DNA of 64,000 nucleotides from Streptomyces macrolidinus (GTDB lineage Bacteria > Actinomycetota > Actinomycetes > Streptomycetales > Streptomycetaceae): assembly GCF_023887685.1 (NCBI RefSeq), contig NZ_JAMWMR010000012.1:1-64000 (forward strand), written 5' to 3'. Of the stretch, positions 61,221 through 64,000 are shown piece by piece; position 1 is the first letter of the stretch; every line of letters begins with the position of its first letter. Both the position numbers and the translations under genes were made by a program. The notes beneath the pieces are model-generated. The model saw only the letters and a program-made list of their open reading frames with translations. It was not told the origin of the DNA and did not search any database.

Positions 61221-63590
61221 TCAGTCCCGGAGCAGCAGCAGACAGGTCTCCCCCGGCTCCAGAGGCACCGCGCGGTCCGCCATACGGATGTCGATGGGGG
61301 AACGGTCGGAGGACGGCACCGCGATCTGGAGCGAGCCGTGCTCCAGCGTCAGCCGTACGCCCCAGTGGCCCTGGTAGCGGATGGCGAACCCGTACGACGA
61401 CAGTTCCGGCAGCGGCGCGGGGTCGAGCCGGAGCGTACCGTCGCGGGTCTCCAGGCCGGTCAGTCCGCGCTGGACGAGGTCGAGAGTGCCGGCCATCGCG
61501 CCGAGGTGGATGCCCTCGCCGGTGGTGCCGCCCTGGAGGTCGGCGATGTCGCCGCGCAGCGCCTCCTGGAAGAACTCCCAGGCGCCCGTGCGTCGGGCGC
61601 GGGCCAGGACCCAACTGTGGACGAGGCCGCTGAGCGTGGACCCGTGGCTGGTGCGGGACAGGTAGTAGTCGACGGTGCGCCGCCAGGTGTCGTCGTCCAG
61701 TGAGTGCCCCAACCGGCCGAAGAGGAACCGGAGTTCGTCCGGCGGGAAGAGATAGCCCAGCATCAGGACGTCGGCCTGCTTGGAGGCCTGGTAGCGGTTG
61801 ACGGTGTCGCCCTCCGCCTCCAGGATCCGGTCCAGGCGCCGGATGTCGCCGTAGCGCTCGCGGTAGCCGTCCCAGTCCAGCTCGGCGAGGTCGCCGTAGC
61901 CGTCGAACTGGCTGATGACCCCGTCGTGGAAGGGGACGTGGAGGGTGCGGGAGACCTCCTCCCAGCGTTCGAGTTCGCCCTCGTCCAGCTCGGTGCGTTC
62001 GACGAGTTCGCGGCGTCGGGGTTCGGGGAGGGTGCGCAGCACGTCCAGGGTCCGGGTGAGCACCCAGGCGGCGGTCACGTTGGTGTACGTGTTGTCGTCG
62101 AGGCCGGGCTCGCGCGCGTCGGGGTAGGCGTCGTGGTACTCGTCGGGGCCGACCACGCCCCGGATGCGGTGCCGGGAGAGGTTCTCGTCCCAGGTCGCCG
62201 AGTCCGCCCAGAAGCGGGCGATCTGCAGGAGCATCTCGGCCCCCTTGGTGTGCAGGAACTCGGCGTCGCCGCTGGCCTCGCTGTACTGCCACACGTTGTA
62301 CGCCACGGCCGAGCCGACGTGCCGCTGGAGGCGGGAGTTGTCGGGCAGCCAGCGTCCGGAGCGGGGGTTGAGGTGCAGTTCCTGGGTCTCCTCGCGGCCG
62401 TCGCTGCCGCTCTGCCAGGGGTAGAGCGCCCCGCGTCGGCCGATCGCGCGTGCCGCGGCGCGGGCGCGTTCCAGGCGCCGGTGGCGGTAGTGGAGCAGGG
62501 CGCGGGAGACCTCGGGGAAGTGCAGGTTGAGGTAGGGCAGCACGAACAGTTCGTCCCAGAAGACATGGCCGCGGTAGGCCTCGCCGTGCAGTCCTCGGGC
62601 GGGTACGCCCACGTCGAGGTCGGCGGTGTGCGGCGAGAGGGTCTGGAGCACATGGAAGAGGTGCAGCCGCAGGATGCGGCCCGCCTCCCCGGAGACGTCC
62701 AGGCCGGTGCGGCGCCAGAGCTGGTCCCAGGCGGTGCGGTGGGGCACCAGGAGCGCGTCGAAGCCGGGCGCTTCGGCGACCCGGGCGATCGCGGCGCACA
62801 GGGGGTCGCTGATCGCGGGGTCGCGGGAGGTGTGCAGGGCGACGACCTTGTCGACGGTGGCGGTCCGGCCCGCGGCCAGGTCGAGGCTCACCCGCTGGAC
62901 GGCGCGCGGGTGCGGGTGCTCGCTGGTGACGGGCGCGTCGGCGGTCAGCCGGGAGGCCAGGCCGATCCGGATGTCGGAGGTACGGGTGCGGCAGCGCAGC
63001 CACACCGTGTCCGGGGCCGTGGTGCCGCTGTGGACGTGGACCAGATGGCGGCCCGCCAGGTCCCGGTAGCGGGCCACGCCGGTGTTGGCCACTCCCCCGT
63101 CGAGGGCGGCCTCGACCTCCAGGACGCCGTCGAAGCCCTCGGCCGTGAGCTCGGTGCGCAGGGCGGCGAGATGCGGGTCGGCCATGTGCGCGATGCGCAG
63201 TTGGCGTACGGACAGCGCCCGGCCCCCGCCGAGCCCGTAGCGCGTGCGGCGCTCCAGCATCCCTGAGGACAGATGCAGCACCTGCCGGTGGTCGAGCACG
63301 GCCTGGGTGTCCGGGGTGAGCCACTCCTGTCCGGCGAGGCGGAAGCGGAGCGGAAGCCAGTTCGGGAGGTTGACCATGTCCTCGTTCTCCACCTGGCGTC
63401 CGGCCACGCGTGAGGTGAGGCGGTTGTAGCAGCCGGCCACATAGGTGCCCGGGTGGTGCACGTCGTCGGCGGTGCACTCGGGCAGCGCCCCGCGGGTGGC
63501 CAGATAGCCGTTGCCCAGCACGCACAAGGATTCCCGCACGCGTTCGTCCAGGGGGTTGTAGCCCTCGTACTGCCAGGTCCAGACCGTCAC
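61221..63590 (-). CDS. GH65 family glycoside phosphorylase/hydrolase (maltose/trehalose/kojibiose phosphorylase-like)
   Basis: This 789-aa enzyme has the GH65 layout: an N-terminal beta-sandwich, a helical linker, an (alpha/alpha)6 barrel and a C-terminal cap. The acid catalyst is Glu484 in VVGPDEYHDAYPD; the +1 site region is GHVFWDELFVLPYL; a phosphate-loop pattern, TSHGSTLSGLVHSW, occurs late. It should split an alpha-linked glucose disaccharide with phosphate to beta-glucose-1-phosphate and glucose. Trehalose or maltose are likely given the glgE operon nearby, but the specificity cannot be read. No beta-phosphoglucomutase gene is in view; it may lie beyond the window. Start GTG 63590. Confidence 0.92.
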   Translation of the reverse strand: MTVWTWQYEGYNPLDERVRESLCVLGNGYLATRGALPECTADDVHHPGTYVAGCYNRLTSRVAGRQVENEDMVNLPNWLPLRFRLAGQEWLTPDTQAVLDHRQVLHLSSGMLERRTRYGLGGGRALSVRQLRIAHMADPHLAALRTELTAEGFDGVLEVEAALDGGVANTGVARYRDLAGRHLVHVHSGTTAPDTVWLRCRTRTSDIRIGLASRLTADAPVTSEHPHPRAVQRVSLDLAAGRTATVDKVVALHTSRDPAISDPLCAAIARVAEAPGFDALLVPHRTAWDQLWRRTGLDVSGEAGRILRLHLFHVLQTLSPHTADLDVGVPARGLHGEAYRGHVFWDELFVLPYLNLHFPEVSRALLHYRHRRLERARAAARAIGRRGALYPWQSGSDGREETQELHLNPRSGRWLPDNSRLQRHVGSAVAYNVWQYSEASGDAEFLHTKGAEMLLQIARFWADSATWDENLSRHRIRGVVGPDEYHDAYPDAREPGLDDNTYTNVTAAWVLTRTLDVLRTLPEPRRRELVERTELDEGELERWEEVSRTLHVPFHDGVISQFDGYGDLAELDWDGYRERYGDIRRLDRILEAEGDTVNRYQASKQADVLMLGYLFPPDELRFLFGRLGHSLDDDTWRRTVDYYLSRTSHGSTLSGLVHSWVLARARRTGAWEFFQEALRGDIADLQGGTTGEGIHLGAMAGTLDLVQRGLTGLETRDGTLRLDPAPLPELSSYGFAIRYQGHWGVRLTLEHGSLQIAVPSSDRSPIDIRMADRAVPLEPGETCLLLLRD

Positions 63591-63659
63591 TGAGGCGTTC
63601 CTCCCATGAGCAGTTCTCCGGGGCCGTCCGCGACGGCTCCGGCGCCTGCCGCACCATGG

Positions 63660-64000
63660 TCACTCCCCTTGGGGTACGACCGCGACCGGGCACTGCGCGT
63701 GATGCAGCAGCGTGTGGCCCACCCGGCCGAGCCGGAGGCCGAGGTGGCTGTGGACCGGCCGGGACCCGATGACGACGAGGTCGGCGGCGGCCGAGCGCTT
63801 CACCAGCACGGTACGGGTGGGCCCTTCGGCCGTGGCGGGGCGTACCCGGACCGTGGGGTGGTCCGTCATCGCCTGCCGGAGCAGGGCGTCGAGGTGGTCG
63901 GCCGCCTCCTGCTCGTGCCGGTGTGCCGCTTCCGCCGTGGACACGGCGAGATCGGTGCTCTCGTAGGCGGGGCGGTGCCAGGCCCGTACGACGTCGAGGA
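63660..64000 (-). CDS. universal stress protein (partial, cut by window edge)
   Basis: The reading frame stays open to the right edge of the window, so the N-terminus is missing. The visible part is the C-terminal domain of a Usp: LDVVRAWHRP at the edge, a long helix AHRHEQEAADHLDALLRQAM, and the ATP-binding segment DLVVIGSRPVHSHLGLRLGRVGHTLLHHAQCPVAVVPQGE, with the glycine pattern partly kept. It stops 69 bases before the GH65 gene start, so Usp, GH65 and Usp form one same-strand unit. Confidence 0.88.
   Translation of the reverse strand, partial: LDVVRAWHRPAYESTDLAVSTAEAAHRHEQEAADHLDALLRQAMTDHPTVRVRPATAEGPTRTVLVKRSAAADLVVIGSRPVHSHLGLRLGRVGHTLLHHAQCPVAVVPQGE

Noticed and set aside
60451..63693. 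1080-codon frame on the same strand as the GH65 gene
   Set aside because: It is a different frame of the same region, Pro/Arg-rich, while the GH65 frame carries all family motifs.

Overview
The window is high-GC actinobacterial DNA, almost certainly a Streptomyces chromosome. Codon third positions are strongly G/C, GTG and TTG starts are common, and the gene families are typical of the genus: DUF6479, DUF574-type methyltransferase, CYP105-like P450 with a 3Fe-4S ferredoxin, SigB/F/G-type sigma factor, the GlgE pathway and a BxlREFGA-like operon. I saw no rRNA or tRNA gene, no CRISPR array, no transposase and no secondary-metabolite assembly line.

Layout. 0-5.7 kb: a hypothetical gene, an ATP-dependent DNA ligase, a DUF6479 membrane protein, a Cache sensor-like protein next to an orphan polyamine-binding lipoprotein, and AIM24. 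5.7-11.6 kb: a TetR/MFS pair with tandem operators, a methyltransferase, RNase HI, a VOC protein and a zinc alcohol dehydrogenase. 11.6-14.2 kb: a dnaK-grpE operon without dnaJ or hspR, behind a HAIR-like (HspR) element. 14.3-21 kb: a GH3 beta-xylosidase/glucosidase operon with its own ABC importer and a divergent LacI regulator. Two identical-type 13-bp palindromes are seen, one of them away from any promoter. 21-25.4 kb: a flavoprotein, ferredoxin-P450, an F420-type oxidoreductase and a hydrolase. 25.4-30.6 kb: a three-gene formate dehydrogenase (Cys-type alpha subunit, four-cluster Fe-S beta subunit with an unusual hexapeptide tail, NrfD-type membrane subunit). 30.8-41.3 kb: mixed metabolic and stress genes (butanediol-type dehydrogenase, GNAT, M29 aminopeptidase with an ArsR-type regulator, FusB-like FBP protein, erythromycin-esterase-like protein, FUSC/ArAE protein, pentapeptide-repeat protein, proline iminopeptidase).

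41.5-49 kb: lutABC for lactate oxidation, followed closely by an osmoprotectant-type ABC ATPase. Its likely partners (lipoprotein and two permeases) lie on the opposite strand, beyond a secreted Gly/Arg/His/Asp-rich protein. 49-50.5 kb: an ANTAR regulator and a stress/sporulation sigma factor. 50.7-58.2 kb: glgE-treS-mak-glgB, which turns trehalose via maltose and maltose-1-phosphate into branched alpha-glucan. 58.5-64 kb: an ATPase-fold regulator-like protein, YciO, DUF1876, two universal stress proteins and a GH65 disaccharide phosphorylase. This right end looks like a stress or dormancy carbohydrate region. The last gene runs off the window.

The themes are stress adaptation (chaperones, Usp, osmolyte uptake, sigma factor, trehalose/glucan cycling) and respiratory use of small substrates (formate, lactate, butanediol). 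Several short palindromes and tandem repeats sit in leaders and promoters and are recorded as separate findings.
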